Source: Burkholderiales bacterium (GTDB taxonomy: Bacteria > Pseudomonadota > Gammaproteobacteria > Burkholderiales > Eutrophovitaceae). Taken from it: 64,000 bases of DNA. The DNA is taken from contig DATMAN010000071.1 of NCBI GenBank assembly GCA_035560005.1, positions 45,351-109,350 on the forward strand. The letters are read 5' to 3'. The position numbers and the translations under genes are program-made. This document shows, piece after piece, positions 17,582 through 26,731 of the stretch (position 1 is its first letter; every line of letters begins with the position of its first letter). The notes below the pieces were generated by a model. The model saw only the letters and a list, made by a program, of their open reading frames with translations, was not told where the DNA came from and searched no databases.

Positions 17582-18929
17582 AGCGTATTTTCGCGATCGC
17601 CTGGTCCACCCGGTCCACGGGCAACACCTCCAGTCCCTCGATCACCGATTTGGGGGCATTGGCACGCGGCACGATCGCCAGCTCGAATCCGAGCTTGGCC
17701 GCTTCCTTCAGCCGCTCCTGGCCGCGCTGCACCGGGCGCACTTCCCCCGCCAGCCCCACTTCGCCGAAGGCGACGGTTTTCTCCGGCAGCGGTTTGTTCT
17801 TCAACGAAGAGACAATCGCGAGCAGTACCGGCAGATCCGCTCCCGGTTCGGCGATCTGCACGCCGCCGACCGCATTGACGAACACGTCCTGGTCGAAAAC
17901 CGGCAAGCCCGCGTGCCGGTGCAAGACCGCGAGCAGCATGGCCAGGCGGTTCTGCTCCAGACCCACGGTCAGGCGGCGCGGATTGGGCGCCTTTGCGTCG
18001 TCCACCAGCGCCTGGATTTCAACCAGCAGCGGCCGCGTGCCCTCCTGGGTAACCATGACGCAGGATCCCGCAACGTCGGCCGCGTGGCGCGACAGGAACA
18101 GCGCGGATGGATTGGCCACCCCGCGCAGGCCGTGATCGGTCATGGCGAACACGCCCAGTTCGTTGACTGCACCGAACCGGTTCTTGATGGCGCGCACCAG
18201 CCGGAAGCTGGAGTGGGTGTCTCCCTCGAAGTAGAGCACCGCGTCGACCATGTGCTCGAGCACGCGCGGACCCGCGATCGCCCCCTCCTTGGTGACGTGA
18301 CCGACCAGCAGGAGCGCGGTGCCCGAGGCCTTGGCGAACCGCGTCAGCTGCGCGGCGCATTCCCGAACCTGGGCCACGCTGCCCGGCGCGGGCTGCAGCG
18401 CTTCGGAGTAGACGGTCTGAATCGAGTCGATGACGACGACGGCGGGCTTCTCGGTGCTCAGGACCGAAAGTATTTTCTCCAGCTGGATCTCGGCCAGCAG
18501 CTTGAGCGATCCGGTCTGAAGCCGCAGCCGCCGAGCGCGCAGCGCGATCTGCTGCACGGATTCCTCGCCGCTGACGTAGAGCGCCTTGCAGTCGTCCGCC
18601 ATCGCGGCGCTCGCCTGCAGCAGCAAAGTCGACTTGCCTATGCCCGGATCGCCGCCGATCAGCACCACCGCGCCGCGCACCAGGCCGCCGCCGAGCACGC
18701 GGTCCAGCTCGCCGATTTGTGTCGATCGCCGTGGCTGTTCCTGTGCTTCCACCTGCTTCAGGAAAGTCAGCCTGCTGGTTTCGGCGAGCGCGTGATAGCG
18801 CGCCGCCTGCTTTTCGGCCACTGTCTCCAGCAGAGTGTTCCAGGCGCCGCAGTGCGGGCATTGCCCCTGCCATTTCAGCGTCTGCCCGCCGCACTCGGTG
18901 CAAGAAAAGACGGTCTTTGTCCTGGTCAT
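17580..18929 (-). CDS. radA: DNA repair protein RadA (Sms)
   Basis: A 449-residue RadA, a RecA-like DnaB-type helicase that aids branch migration in recombination. The zinc finger CTECGGQTLKWQGQCPHCG is at the N-terminus. The Walker A is GGDPGIGKST, the RadA-specific KNRFGAVNELGVF is present, and a Lon-like C-terminal domain (VGGVQIAEPGADLPVLLAIVSS region) follows. The open frame runs upstream, but the ATG at 18927-18929 overlaps the preceding EAL gene stop by four bases (ATGA) and begins the zinc finger. Confidence 0.96.
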   Translation of the reverse strand: MTRTKTVFSCTECGGQTLKWQGQCPHCGAWNTLLETVAEKQAARYHALAETSRLTFLKQVEAQEQPRRSTQIGELDRVLGGGLVRGAVVLIGGDPGIGKSTLLLQASAAMADDCKALYVSGEESVQQIALRARRLRLQTGSLKLLAEIQLEKILSVLSTEKPAVVVIDSIQTVYSEALQPAPGSVAQVRECAAQLTRFAKASGTALLLVGHVTKEGAIAGPRVLEHMVDAVLYFEGDTHSSFRLVRAIKNRFGAVNELGVFAMTDHGLRGVANPSALFLSRHAADVAGSCVMVTQEGTRPLLVEIQALVDDAKAPNPRRLTVGLEQNRLAMLLAVLHRHAGLPVFDQDVFVNAVGGVQIAEPGADLPVLLAIVSSLKNKPLPEKTVAFGEVGLAGEVRPVQRGQERLKEAAKLGFELAIVPRANAPKSVIEGLEVLPVDRVDQAIAKIR

Positions 18930-20266
18930 GGCTTGCGGCCCGCGGTGCTGCCGGGGCGGTTGGCGCTGTGGGCCGCGGACACCGGAAAGCCCGACACGCA
19001 GCGCATGAACTCTTCCATCCGCATCGGCCGGCCCAGGTAGTAGCCTTGCGCGCAATCGCATCCGAGCGCCTTGAGCCGCTCGAGGATTTCGCGGTTCTCG
19101 ACGCCTTCGGCCACCGCCCGCAGATTCAGGCTGTGCGCAAGGCCGACCATCGATTGGACGATGCGCTCGTGCACCGGGGCCTCGAGCATGTTGCGAACGA
19201 AAGACATGTCGATCTTCAACTCATCCAGCGGCATGTCGCGCAGCCGGCTCATCGACGAGTAGCCCGTTCCGAAATCGTCCATCGACAGTTCCAGCCCCAG
19301 CGCCTTGAGCCGCAGCAGCGCGTCCTGCGCCAGTGGTTCGTTTTCCATCACCGCGGTTTCGGTCAGCTCGATCACGATCCTGTCGGCGGGAACCGCCCAC
19401 AGCGCCACGGCTTGGGAGACGACTTCCACGATGTCCGTCTCGCGCAGATTCTGCGCCGAGAAATTGATGCTCACCCCAAGATCGTTTCCCCCGGCGCGGC
19501 AGGTGGCGAATTCGCGCAGGGCGGTGTTGATCACCCATTGCGTGAGCTTCGCGATCAGGCCGGTGTACTCGGCGATCTGGATCAGGCGAAACGGTGGGAT
19601 CATGCCTTTGCGCGGATGTTCCCAGCGCAGCAGTGCCTCCGCACCCGCCATTGCACCGGTGGCCAGGTTGATCTTGGGCTGGTAGCACAGGAACAGTTCG
19701 TTGTTCTCGATCGCCCGGGTGAAATCGCCCAGCAGCTCGAGTTGCGCCAGCGTCGATGGATCCGCACTCGGGTCGTAGAGCGCGGCACCCTGGCGTCTGG
19801 CCCGGGCTTCGGCCAGGGCGTGCGCGGCCCTTCGCAGCAGCTCTTCGCCCGACCTGCAGTTCGCATCCGCGAGCGCCACCCCCGCCCTGGCGCTCAGGTA
19901 CATGAGGTGGTTCTCGACCCCGAACGGCTCGGCGAGTGCGCGGATCACTTTGCTTGCAGCCAGCAGCGCATGCTCTGTGGAGCGCACGTCGGTCAGCAGG
20001 CAACCGAGGTGGTAGCGCCCCAACTCGCCGACGAAGTCGCGGTCGGGAAGCGCATCCGCCAGGCGGCCCTTCGCTTCGCGCAGCAGCCGGTCGGTGGCGG
20101 CGAACCCCGCGCTGGTATCGATTCGCCACAATTCGCCGACGTCCACCATGAGTACCGCGCAGGTGCGCGCGCAGTGCTGCTCCACCGCCGAGCGCACCGC
20201 TTGGTGGAACTGCGCGTAGTCCAGACTGCGCCGGCTGGATGCGCTGCCGCCCGAACAACCGCTCAC
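18926..20266 (-). CDS. Degenerate GGDEF plus intact EAL domain protein
   Basis: A 446-residue cytoplasmic c-di-GMP protein. The N-terminal half is a GGDEF fold whose signature is GRYHL, so it cannot be a cyclase. The C-terminal EAL domain keeps its metal and catalytic residues: EALLRW, NFS in SINFSAQN, IELTET, DDFGTGYSS, LKID, EGVEN and the QGYYLGRP ending. It should be a phosphodiesterase. It starts with GTG at 20264-20266, overlapping the HD-GYP gene stop (GTGA), and its stop overlaps radA. The three are therefore translationally chained. Confidence 0.9.
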   Translation of the reverse strand: MSGCSGGSASSRRSLDYAQFHQAVRSAVEQHCARTCAVLMVDVGELWRIDTSAGFAATDRLLREAKGRLADALPDRDFVGELGRYHLGCLLTDVRSTEHALLAASKVIRALAEPFGVENHLMYLSARAGVALADANCRSGEELLRRAAHALAEARARRQGAALYDPSADPSTLAQLELLGDFTRAIENNELFLCYQPKINLATGAMAGAEALLRWEHPRKGMIPPFRLIQIAEYTGLIAKLTQWVINTALREFATCRAGGNDLGVSINFSAQNLRETDIVEVVSQAVALWAVPADRIVIELTETAVMENEPLAQDALLRLKALGLELSMDDFGTGYSSMSRLRDMPLDELKIDMSFVRNMLEAPVHERIVQSMVGLAHSLNLRAVAEGVENREILERLKALGCDCAQGYYLGRPMRMEEFMRCVSGFPVSAAHSANRPGSTAGRKP

Positions 20267-21489
20267 AGATAATAGTCCCGAGGCTCGATACCGAACATCC
20301 CGGGTTCGAGTGCGCGCTTGATCTCGTAAGGCACGCCGGCATCGGCAATCGGCGCGTGCATCAGGTCCACCGATTTCGGCGCCGGGTACTCGCGCTTGTG
20401 CGGGTCCAGAATGATCATCAGGCGCGGGCGCAGCCGATACGCCCGGTTGTGCGCCACCACGATCGCCACCTCACCGGTGTTCAGCTCCACGAGGCTGCCG
20501 ACCGGATAGATCCCGATGCACTGCGTGAACTGCTCCACCAGCACCGGATGCAGGAACTTCCCGCCCCAACCGTGGATCACCTCCATCGCTTCATAAGGAG
20601 ACACCGCCGTACCGGCCGGCCCGCCGAAAGTAAGTTCGCGATAGCAGTCCACGATGCCCGCCATCCTGCCATAGACGGTGAGCTCGGTGCCGCGCAAGCC
20701 TCGCGGATACCCGCTGCCGTTCTCGCGCTCGTGGTGCTGCGCCACGATCTCGACGACGCGTTCAGGCGTTCCCTTTGTCTGCCGCAGGATGTCCTCCCCG
20801 TACTGCACGTGACGCTTCATGAGCGCATATTCGGCCCGCGACAGGAGCTGTTTCTTGTCCACCAGCTCTCTCGGAAGCCGGAGCTTGCCCACATCGAGCA
20901 GCAGCCCGGCCATGCCGAGCAGCGCAAGCTCCGGGATGGGAAGACCGAGATGGCGGCCGAACGCCAGCATGTGAGCCGCCACCGACATCGCCTGCACGTA
21001 TGCCGGTTGCGCCTCTTTGCGCATGCGCAAGATCAGCATTAGCGCGTCCGGGTTGGACACGATCGTTCCGACCAGGCCCTCGACCAGCCTCGAGACGGCC
21101 TCCGCATCGAGCGCTCTGCCGCGCTCGATGCTGTTGCGTATCTGCGTCAAGGTCTCGATTGCACTGTCGTAGGCCACCTTGGCGCTGGGCAGTTCCTCTT
21201 CGACGCTGCGTTCGATGGGGTAGGACTGCACTCCGAGTGGCACTCGCGCATCCTTCCCCGTGGCAAGACTCGCCAGCGGCCCGGCCCGCAGGCGCGCCGT
21301 GTTGGCCCCGATCTGCTCGCGCAGCGGATCGATGAATACGTACTCGCAGTACTCGCGCAGGGTCTCGATGTCCTCCGGCGACTGCACCAGAAATCCCTGC
21401 AGGGGAAACGGCGTGTCGAGCCACGGACGATCCAGCTCGAGCACGAACATGCCCGGTTTCAACTCGTCGATCGTCTTCTTGATCTTCAC
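20263..21489 (-). CDS. HD-GYP-type protein with degenerate metal site
   Basis: A 408-residue protein with an N-terminal DUF3391-like segment (KIKKTIDELKPGMFVLELD) and an HD-GYP domain. HD-GYP phosphodiesterases need LLHDIGK; here it is LLLDVGK, so the metal His is Leu. The preceding HSxxVA-type His is also absent (YVQAMSVAAHM). The HHERENGSGYP loop is kept. It is probably a c-di-GMP binder or adaptor rather than an enzyme. Start is GTG at 21487-21489 with no clear ribosome site. It follows alr by 33 bases. Confidence 0.85.
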   Translation of the reverse strand: MKIKKTIDELKPGMFVLELDRPWLDTPFPLQGFLVQSPEDIETLREYCEYVFIDPLREQIGANTARLRAGPLASLATGKDARVPLGVQSYPIERSVEEELPSAKVAYDSAIETLTQIRNSIERGRALDAEAVSRLVEGLVGTIVSNPDALMLILRMRKEAQPAYVQAMSVAAHMLAFGRHLGLPIPELALLGMAGLLLDVGKLRLPRELVDKKQLLSRAEYALMKRHVQYGEDILRQTKGTPERVVEIVAQHHERENGSGYPRGLRGTELTVYGRMAGIVDCYRELTFGGPAGTAVSPYEAMEVIHGWGGKFLHPVLVEQFTQCIGIYPVGSLVELNTGEVAIVVAHNRAYRLRPRLMIILDPHKREYPAPKSVDLMHAPIADAGVPYEIKRALEPGMFGIEPRDYYL

Positions 21490-21522
21490 GGCTGAATTCG
21501 CGCACTCAGCTGGCCGGAGGCA

Positions 21523-22599
21523 TCACGGGGATTCCATCACCGTGACGGGAACCCGGGCGCTCAGCGCGCACAACAGCTCGTAGCTCACCGTCTTTGCACT
21601 CCTGGCGATCTCGTCCACCGGCATTCCTTCCCCCCAGAGCACCACGCGGCTCCCCACGCCGGCCTGCGGCATGCGCGTGAGATCCACGCAGATCAGGTCC
21701 ATCGAGACCAGCCCCACCGTGCGGCTGAGCCGTCCCGCCACCAGCACCGGCGTGCCGCTCGGCGCATGGCGCGGATAGCCGTCCGCATAGCCGCAGGCGA
21801 TCACGCCGATGCGCATCGGTTCCTGCGCGGTAAACGTACCGCCGTAGCCCACGCGATCCCCAGGGCGCAGCCGCTGCACGGCCACGATCCGCGTTTCCAG
21901 CGTCATGACCGGCCGCAAGCCGAGTTCAGCGGCGGAAATCTCCGCAAAGGGCGAGCTGCCGTAGAGCATGATACCGGGCCGCACCCAGTCGCCGCGCGCC
22001 GCGGGATAGCGCAGCAAGGCCGCAGAGTTCGCCATGGAACGCGGCCAATGTTTTCCCAGAGCGCCATCGGGAAGCGCCGCCAGCTGCCAGTCCACGCCGC
22101 GGGCATCGTCAGCGTTGGCGAAGTGCGTCATCAAGGTGAGCGCGCCGAGCTTGCCCGAGGCGCGCAGGCGGCGGATGGCAGCTTCGACCCGTGCCGGCTC
22201 GAAGCCGAGCCGATTCATACCCGTGTTCACCTTCAGGAAAACGTCGATCGGCATGACGTTGCGCGCCGCTTCCAGCATGAGGATCTGTTCCTCGTCGTGG
22301 ACCACCGCCGCGAGACGCTGCTGCGCGAACACCTCCACGTCGCAGGATTCGTAGAACCCTCCGAGCATCAGAATCGGTTTGCGGTAGCCGCTCTCGCGCA
22401 GCGCGACAGCCCTTTCCAGCTCCACCAGCGCCAGGCCGTCGGCGGCCTGCAGAGCGGGCAGCACCCGCTCCAGCCCGTGGCCATAGGCATTGGCCTTCAC
22501 CACTGCCAGGAGCGACGCGTTGCCGGCGGCGCGCTGCGCAATCGCAAGATTGTGGCGAAGAGCGCCCAGATCGATGGTGGCGCGGACCGGACGGGGCAT
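21523..22599 (-). CDS. alr: Alanine racemase
   Basis: A 358-residue PLP enzyme that interconverts L- and D-alanine for peptidoglycan. AVVKANAYGHG holds the PLP lysine (K35), and DRVGYGGTF holds the opposing catalytic tyrosine. Length is standard. The ATG at 22597-22599 starts the conserved RATIDLGALRHNL. It heads the minus-strand run that continues into the HD-GYP, EAL and radA genes. Confidence 0.96.
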   Translation of the reverse strand: MPRPVRATIDLGALRHNLAIAQRAAGNASLLAVVKANAYGHGLERVLPALQAADGLALVELERAVALRESGYRKPILMLGGFYESCDVEVFAQQRLAAVVHDEEQILMLEAARNVMPIDVFLKVNTGMNRLGFEPARVEAAIRRLRASGKLGALTLMTHFANADDARGVDWQLAALPDGALGKHWPRSMANSAALLRYPAARGDWVRPGIMLYGSSPFAEISAAELGLRPVMTLETRIVAVQRLRPGDRVGYGGTFTAQEPMRIGVIACGYADGYPRHAPSGTPVLVAGRLSRTVGLVSMDLICVDLTRMPQAGVGSRVVLWGEGMPVDEIARSAKTVSYELLCALSARVPVTVMESP

Positions 22600-22708
22600 C
22601 GATTGATCGAGTTCTGGAAGGGGCGCGAAGGCCGCGGCGCAGCGTTGCGGCCATTTTAGAAGTCAGATGGCTTCCCTGCGGGATTTCCTCACCGCGCGCA
22701 GGCTCTTG

Positions 22709-22717
22709 TGGTATAAA
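22709..22717 (+). promoter_or_regulatory. Extended -10 promoter for lplT
   Basis: TGGTATAAA (TG-N-TATAAA) at 22709-22717 lies about 60 bases before the lplT ATG. No good -35 hexamer is at the expected spacing, which is tolerable for an extended -10. It sits in the 180-base divergent gap between alr and lplT. Confidence 0.5.
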
Positions 22718-22779
22718 GCCGCCGCCGCTGGAAGTCGCCCCCGAAGAGCCAAAAAAACGCCAACGCCCGCAATTATCCG

Positions 22780-24003
22780 ATGAACCGGGGGTTCTACACG
22801 ATCCTCGCGGCGCAGTTCTTCTCGGCACTGGCAGACAATGCGCTGCTGTTCGCCGCGATCGCGCTCCTCGCCAATCTTGAGGCGCCGCCCTGGCAGACCC
22901 CGGTCTTGCAGCAGTTCTTCGTTTTTTCCTACATCGTGCTGGCGCCCTTTGTCGGCCCGTTCGCGGACGCGCTCCCCAAGGGCCGCGTCATGTTCGTCGC
23001 CAATGCCGTCAAGCTGACCGGCTGCGCGATGATGCTGTTCGACCTGCATCCGCTGCTCGCCTACGGCGTGGTGGGCATCGGCGCCGCGATGTATTCTCCG
23101 GCCAAGTACGGCATCCTCACGGAATATCTGCCGCATCACCAGCTGGTGCTGGCCAACGGCTGGATGGAGGGGCTGACCGTCGCGGCGATCATTCTGGGCG
23201 CGGTACTCGGCGGTTTCATGCTCGCACCGCATTTCTACCTCATGGTACTGGGTGCCGGCGGTTCTGCCAGTCCGCTGCTGGAAAGCCCCGCCAAGCTGGC
23301 GATCCTGACCATTCTCGGCCTGTATCTCACCGCGGCCGCGATCAATCTGTACATTCCCCGAGTGGCGATCGATCACAAGCTGCCCAAGCGCACTCCGCTC
23401 TTCATTCTGCAGGACTTCTGGCACAGCTTCCGCCTGCTGTGGCGCGATCCGCTGGGCCAGGTCTCGCTCGCGGTGACCACGCTTTTCTGGGGCGCGGGCG
23501 CCACTTTGCGCCTGATCGTGCTGTCGTGGGCGGCACTGGCGCTGAACTTCGATCTGGAACGGGCGACCCAGCTCACCGCCGTGGTCGCCGTGGGGATCGC
23601 ACTCGGCTCGGTGCTGGCCGCTCGCTACGTACCGCTCACGGGCGCGGTGCGAGTGCTGCCGGTGGGCATCGCCATGGGTCTGGCGGTGATCGCGATGGTT
23701 TTCATCGACGACTGGCGTCTGGCCGTGGCCATGCTGATCCTGATCGGGGCCATGGGCGGCTATTTCGTGGTGCCGATGAACGCCCTGCTGCAGCATCGCG
23801 GCCACCTGCTGATGGGCGCCGGTCACTCGATCGCCGTGCAGAACTTCAACGAAAACCTGTCGATCCTGGCCATGCTGGGCGCCTATGCGCTGATGTTGCG
23901 CGCCGATCTCACGATCCGAACGATCATCGTGCTCTTCGGCCTGCTGGTGGCGGGCGCCATGTACATCATCTACCTCAAGCACCGCCAGGACCAGGTCATC
24001 TGA
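22780..24003 (+). CDS. lplT: Lysophospholipid transporter LplT
   Basis: A 407-residue major-facilitator protein with about 11-12 hydrophobic helices that flips lysophospholipids inward across the inner membrane for re-acylation. The start MNRGFYTILAAQFFSALADNALL and the segments PAKYGILTEYLPH and GHSIAVQNFNENL are characteristic of LplT. The usual partner acyltransferase gene (aas) is not adjacent. Its stop overlaps the end of the opposing TPM gene by eight bases. Confidence 0.93.
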   Translation: MNRGFYTILAAQFFSALADNALLFAAIALLANLEAPPWQTPVLQQFFVFSYIVLAPFVGPFADALPKGRVMFVANAVKLTGCAMMLFDLHPLLAYGVVGIGAAMYSPAKYGILTEYLPHHQLVLANGWMEGLTVAAIILGAVLGGFMLAPHFYLMVLGAGGSASPLLESPAKLAILTILGLYLTAAAINLYIPRVAIDHKLPKRTPLFILQDFWHSFRLLWRDPLGQVSLAVTTLFWGAGATLRLIVLSWAALALNFDLERATQLTAVVAVGIALGSVLAARYVPLTGAVRVLPVGIAMGLAVIAMVFIDDWRLAVAMLILIGAMGGYFVVPMNALLQHRGHLLMGAGHSIAVQNFNENLSILAMLGAYALMLRADLTIRTIIVLFGLLVAGAMYIIYLKHRQDQVI

Positions 24004-24496
24004 TCTGCACCGGCGAATCGGGCAACTCGTTGAGCGGCGCCCCTGAAGGGGGGAAATGCCGCGCCAGATGCGCGCTCACCGCGTCGATACCGGTGATCAC
24101 CGCCTGCTCGAAGTCGTGGTTCTTCAGGCGGCTTTCCATTTCCCGGCAGATCGCCTCCCACTGCGTGTCGGGCACTTTGCGCGCGATGCCGCGATCGGCC
24201 ACGATCTCGATGTCGTGATCGGCCAGCAACAGATAGAGCAGGACGCCGTTATTGTGCTCGGTGTCCCATACGCGCAGCGCGGAGAATACGTCGATCGCCC
24301 GTTCGCGCGCCGACAAGTCGCGCAGAACCGACCATGGGTCGAGCGCAGCTTCCACGGCGACGCGGACCTGCCCGCCATGCCGGCGCTCCGACGCCTCGAT
24401 CGCCTCCTCGATACGCTGCATCGCAGGGCGCGGCAGGACCCGGTTCACCGCCCAGTCGGGAGTCACGAGATGGCGCAGCAACCGTCCGGGATTCAT
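23996..24496 (-). CDS. TPM-domain protein (small)
   Basis: A 166-residue TPM (TLP18.3/Psb32/MOLO-1) fold protein without an evident signal peptide or membrane helix. IEEAIEASERRHGGQVRVAVE and NNGVLLYLLLADHDIEIVADRGI are the domain's core. The ATG at 24494-24496 lies one base after the larger TPM gene's stop, so the two are co-translated; an upstream extension would overlap that gene heavily. Function unknown; the fold is often linked to membrane-protein maintenance. Confidence 0.85.
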   Translation of the reverse strand: MNPGRLLRHLVTPDWAVNRVLPRPAMQRIEEAIEASERRHGGQVRVAVEAALDPWSVLRDLSARERAIDVFSALRVWDTEHNNGVLLYLLLADHDIEIVADRGIARKVPDTQWEAICREMESRLKNHDFEQAVITGIDAVSAHLARHFPPSGAPLNELPDSPVQIR

Positions 24497-24497
24497 C

Positions 24498-25349
24498 TCA
24501 CCATCGCCCCGAGGCGCCGCCACCGCCGAAGCCCCCGCCGCCTCCGCGCAAGCCGCCACCTCCCAGTCCGCCGCCGAAGCCTCCTCCGCCCCAGCCATGG
24601 CCGTACCTTGCGGGCCAGCCCGCACGCGCGCCACCGAACAGATTCAGGACGAAGGCGACCACCCCGACCGCTAACGCCAGCAGCAGCGAGCCGATCACGA
24701 GCCAGGCGGCAAAACCCGCCACACCGCCGATCAGCGCGGCGCCGCCGAAGCGTCCGAGCAACGCCCGCAACAGGCCGCCGACCACGAACACCAGGAGGAA
24801 GAACAACACCAAATAAGTTTCCAGCGCTTGGCCGCTGGGCGGGCGCTCGCGCGCCGCCGGTGCGGGCAACGGTTCGCCGGCGATCCGCTGCATCAAGCGC
24901 TCGAGGCCGATCGACAGCCCGCCGAACCAGTCGCCCTGCCTGAAGCGCGGCACGAACTCGTCCTCGATCAGCCGCTTGGCCACGGCGTCGGGGATCACGC
25001 CTTCCAACCCGTAGCCTATCTCCAGACGCATCGCCCGGTCCTCCTTCGCCACGATCACGATGACGCCGTCGTCGATCCCCTTGCGGCCGATCTTCCATTG
25101 CTCCGCCACGCGGATACCGAACGATTCGATCGGCTCCCCAGCCGTGGTGGGGATCAGCAGCACCACGATCTGCGTCCCCTTCTCGCGCTCGAACGCGGCC
25201 AGTGTCGAGTCGAGCCGCTGGACCTGCGCTGCGCTGAGCGTGCCGGTGAGATCCACCACCCGCCCGGTGAGCGCGGGCACCGCCACCTCGGCGGTGGCAT
25301 GGCCGAAGGCGGCCAGCGCCCCCAGCAGCGCGAAAGCTCGAGCCAGCAC
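24498..25349 (-). CDS. TPM-domain membrane protein, YgcG-like
   Basis: A 283-residue protein with a signal peptide (LARAFALLGALAAFGHATA), a periplasmic TPM domain (~30-150: GRVVDLTGTLSAAQVQRLD, DDGVIVIVAKEDRAMRLEIG), two or three membrane helices (~175-245) and a glycine-rich tail. This is the standard LemA partner architecture. Start is GTG at 25347-25349, seven bases after lemA. The role of LemA/TPM pairs is still unclear. Confidence 0.9.
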   Translation of the reverse strand: MLARAFALLGALAAFGHATAEVAVPALTGRVVDLTGTLSAAQVQRLDSTLAAFEREKGTQIVVLLIPTTAGEPIESFGIRVAEQWKIGRKGIDDGVIVIVAKEDRAMRLEIGYGLEGVIPDAVAKRLIEDEFVPRFRQGDWFGGLSIGLERLMQRIAGEPLPAPAARERPPSGQALETYLVLFFLLVFVVGGLLRALLGRFGGAALIGGVAGFAAWLVIGSLLLALAVGVVAFVLNLFGGARAGWPARYGHGWGGGGFGGGLGGGGLRGGGGGFGGGGASGRW

Positions 25350-25355
25350 GGCGGC

Positions 25356-25967
25356 TTACTGCGCGCGCTGCCGTTCCGGCCGCGAGAAGTCCACGGTGGG
25401 CGGCCGTGAGATCGCCTGCTCGTTTTCGACCGTGAACGAGGGCTTGGTCCTGAAACCGAAGAGCATCGCGGTCAGATTGGTCGGGAAGCTGCGCACCGTG
25501 GTGTTGTACTCCTGCACTGCGCGGATGTAGCGCTGCCGGGCCACGGCGATGCGGTTTTCAGTGCCTTCGAGCTGCGCCTGCAGGTCGCGGAAGTTCTGGT
25601 CCGATTTCAGTTGCGGGTAGTTCTCCACAACCAGCAGCAGGCGCGAGAGCGCCGAAGTCATTTCAGCCTGCGCGGCAATGAACTTCTGAAAAGCGGCTTC
25701 GTCTTCGATCAGTTCCGGCGTGGCCTGGATCGCGCCCACGCGGGCGCGCGCGTCGGTCACGCCCTGCAGGACGCTCTGCTCCTGAGCGGCGAAGCCCTTG
25801 ACCGTGTTGACCAGGTTCGGCACCAGATCGGCGCGCCGCTGATACTGGTTGAGCACTTCCGCCCACGCCGCCTTGATGCCTTCGTCCTGCGCTTGCAGCG
25901 TGTTGTAGCCGCAACCGCCGAGCAATGCGGCCGCCAGCGCCCCGATCAGTGCCAATGTTCTTTTCAT
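25356..25967 (-). CDS. lemA: LemA family lipoprotein
   Basis: A 203-residue LemA protein. The N-terminus has a lipobox (ALLGGC), followed by the conserved helical domain with YNTLQAQDEGIKAAWAEVLN, QYQRRADLVPNLVNTVKG and YPQLKSDQNFRDLQAQLEG. GGGAGAAAGG precedes the ATG at 25965-25967, which excludes the longer upstream frame. It is the first gene of lemA and the two TPM genes. Confidence 0.95.
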   Translation of the reverse strand: MKRTLALIGALAAALLGGCGYNTLQAQDEGIKAAWAEVLNQYQRRADLVPNLVNTVKGFAAQEQSVLQGVTDARARVGAIQATPELIEDEAAFQKFIAAQAEMTSALSRLLLVVENYPQLKSDQNFRDLQAQLEGTENRIAVARQRYIRAVQEYNTTVRSFPTNLTAMLFGFRTKPSFTVENEQAISRPPTVDFSRPERQRAQ

Positions 25968-25999
25968 TGCCTTTCTCCCGAGATGTTGTAGGGCGCCGT

Positions 26000-26731
26000 T
26001 TAGCTTGGGGCGCCAGGACGCGCTTTCAACGCGCGCATGGTTTCCACGGCAAGGCACAGGTCCTCCCACGCCTTGGCCTTGTCGGTGAGATTGCGCAGCA
26101 GATAGGCCGGGTGATAGGTCACGATGAGCGGCGTGCCGCGGCAGTCGTGCACGCGCCCCCTCAGGCTGCCGATGGTCGCTTCCGTACCCAGAAGATTGTT
26201 GGCCGCGACCTTGCCCAGCGCGACGATGAGCCGCGGCCGGATCAGCGCGATCTGGCGCGTCAGGTACGGCTCGCAAGCGTGGACCTCGGCCGGTTCCGGG
26301 GTGCGGTTGCCGGGCGGACGGCACTTGACGATGTTGGCGATGTAGACGTTGTGTCCGCGCTTGAGTCCGATCGCCGCCAGCATGTTGTCGAGCAGCCGGC
26401 CTGCCTGCCCGACGAAGGGCTCTCCGCGCGCGTCTTCCTCGGCACCCGGCCCTTCACCGACAAAGAGCCATTCGGCACGCTCGTCGCCGACCCCGAACAC
26501 GGCTTGCGTGCGCCCCCTGTGCAGCGCGCAGCGCGTGCAGGCGGCCACCGCCGCTTTCAACTGCACCCAGTCCATGGCGGACACGTCGATGTCGCGGGCC
26601 GGTCCGGCGAGCAGATCGCGCGACGGGCTGTCCGGTTCGGGCGGCTGCGCGACGGGCGCACGCGCATTTTCGCGGCGAATCCAGAGCGGCATCAGACCCA
26701 GGGCTTCGAGTGCGCGCGTGCGCCGCCTCAC
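26000..26731 (-). CDS. Family 4 uracil-DNA glycosylase (4Fe-4S)
   Basis: A 243-residue type 4 uracil-DNA glycosylase that removes uracil from DNA. The motif FVGEGPGAEEDARGEPFVG and the C-terminal HPAYLLRN are diagnostic. Four cysteines (CTRC at 65/68, then KCRPPGNRTP and HACEPYL) fit the iron-sulfur cluster. The first ~50 residues are a variable extension. It starts with GTG overlapping the rimI stop (GTGA at 26728-26731), so it belongs to the tsaB-rimI-udg run. A GGCGCC inverted pair spans its stop codon. Confidence 0.92.
   Translation of the reverse strand: MRRRTRALEALGLMPLWIRRENARAPVAQPPEPDSPSRDLLAGPARDIDVSAMDWVQLKAAVAACTRCALHRGRTQAVFGVGDERAEWLFVGEGPGAEEDARGEPFVGQAGRLLDNMLAAIGLKRGHNVYIANIVKCRPPGNRTPEPAEVHACEPYLTRQIALIRPRLIVALGKVAANNLLGTEATIGSLRGRVHDCRGTPLIVTYHPAYLLRNLTDKAKAWEDLCLAVETMRALKARPGAPS

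Noticed and set aside
25992..26014. GGCGCC inverted pair around the glycosylase stop as a terminator
   Set aside because: The arms are short, the loop is 11 bases, and no T-tract follows; lemA reads on in the same direction.
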